NCBI GenBank assembly: GCA_965207595.1
Contig: CBDBMW010000013.1
Location: 1,984,001-2,048,000, forward strand
Length of the DNA stretch: 64,000 nt
Source of the DNA: JAGWAJ01 sp026707615
Lineage (GTDB): Bacteria; Acidobacteriota; Vicinamibacteria; Vicinamibacterales; UBA8438
Reading direction: 5' to 3'
The position numbers and the translations under genes were made by a program. The stretch's first letter is position 1, and each line of letters starts with the position of its first letter. The notes under the pieces are model-generated. The model did not search any database, was not told the origin of the DNA, and saw only the letters and a list, made by a program, of their open reading frames with translations. Positions 63,662 through 64,000 of the stretch are shown one piece after another.

Positions 63662-63713
63662 GTCTCTCGCAACCCGCCGGTCCCTGGAACCGACCCCGCG
63701 TCCGGCAATGCGG

Positions 63714-64000
63714 TCAGTCGATGGATATCTTCCGCAGCAAGGGGAAATCGGCCAGCATGCGCCCGGCGCCGAGGACGACCGACGTCAGCGGTTCCTCGGC
63801 CATCGCCAGGGGCAGACCGGTCTCTTCCCGCAGCCGCTTGTCGAGATTGCGAAGCATCGACCCGCCGCCGGTCAGCACGATGCCCCGATCGACGAGGTCC
63901 GCCGACAGTTCCGGCGGCGTGCTCTCGAGGGCGAGGCGCACGGCGTCGACGATCACGTTGACCGTCTCCTTGAGCGCCTCCCGGATCTCCTCGTCGGAAA
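63714..64000 (-). CDS. mreB: Rod-shape-determining protein MreB, C-terminal part
   Basis: The last 95 codons of MreB; the start lies beyond the window. The actin-like fold end is recognisable: ELSADLVDRGIVLTGGGSMLRNLDKRLREETGLPL, and the family C-terminus with AEEPLTSVVLGAGRML. MreB polymerises into membrane-bound filaments that guide the elongasome encoded by the following genes. Confidence 0.95.
   Translation of the reverse strand, partial: SDEEIREALKETVNVIVDAVRLALESTPPELSADLVDRGIVLTGGGSMLRNLDKRLREETGLPLAMAEEPLTSVVLGAGRMLADFPLLRKISID

Overview
The window is a dense, very GC-rich bacterial chromosome segment with about 60 genes and no gene-free stretch above 300 bases. There are no insertion sequences, phage genes or CRISPR arrays. 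Several traits together suggest an aerobic or facultative member of the Acidobacteriota, possibly Vicinamibacteria: a secreted FAH-fold protein, a CBM9/DUF5916 outer-membrane-type protein, a YpdA-type reductase, a detached nuoB-nuoI pair and a giant PFOR. This assignment is inference from gene content, not from a marker-gene tree.

Layout. 1-4.4 kb: exported cytochrome c/copper monooxygenase-like protein (cut by the window edge), exported FAH-fold enzyme, class III aminotransferase, then a two-gene unit that is the main discovery. This unit is an exported rhodanese whose catalytic cysteine codon is an in-frame UGA followed by a SECIS-like hairpin, with a small membrane protein starting inside its distal stop codon. 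4.4-13.9 kb: TolB-like/CBM9/DUF5916 protein, class I aminotransferase, LOG-family protein, lipoprotein, tRNA-Pro(UGG), membrane transporter-like protein, a short repeat cluster, two alpha/beta hydrolases, an ATPase remnant and a methyltransferase. 13.9-19.5 kb: branched-chain amino acid genes ilvD-ilvB-ilvH-ilvC. 19.5-24.3 kb: sugar-nucleotide epimerase and a heterodimeric ABC exporter. 24.3-31.3 kb: TPR/aspartyl protease, nuoI, nuoB, ferredoxin, DUF2203, lipA, lpd and an AbiEii-like pair. 31.4-36.1 kb: 1568-residue pyruvate:ferredoxin oxidoreductase. 36.3-39.7 kb: AAA+ ATPase/VWA/Lon-N-like cluster. 39.8-44.5 kb: ypdA, exported protein, folE, hydroxyacyl-CoA dehydrogenase, gamma-glutamylcyclotransferase-like gene, exported protein. 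44.6-52.3 kb: a tightly coupled eight-gene operon (mtnA-tsaD-symporter-HD-ABC genes). 52.3-57.5 kb: nucleoside transporter, M14 peptidase, membrane protein and DinB-like protein. 57.5-64 kb: cell-shape operon mreB-mreC-mreD-mrdA-rodA followed by rng.

Expression style. Many monocistronic or first genes carry a TANNNT box only 6-9 nt before the start codon and no Shine-Dalgarno, which suggests widespread leaderless transcription. Internal genes are instead linked by ATGA, GTGA, TTGA or TGATG overlaps. The PFOR, ferredoxin and NuoB/NuoI genes form a plausible electron-transfer set, and lipA/lpd provide lipoate and E3 functions.
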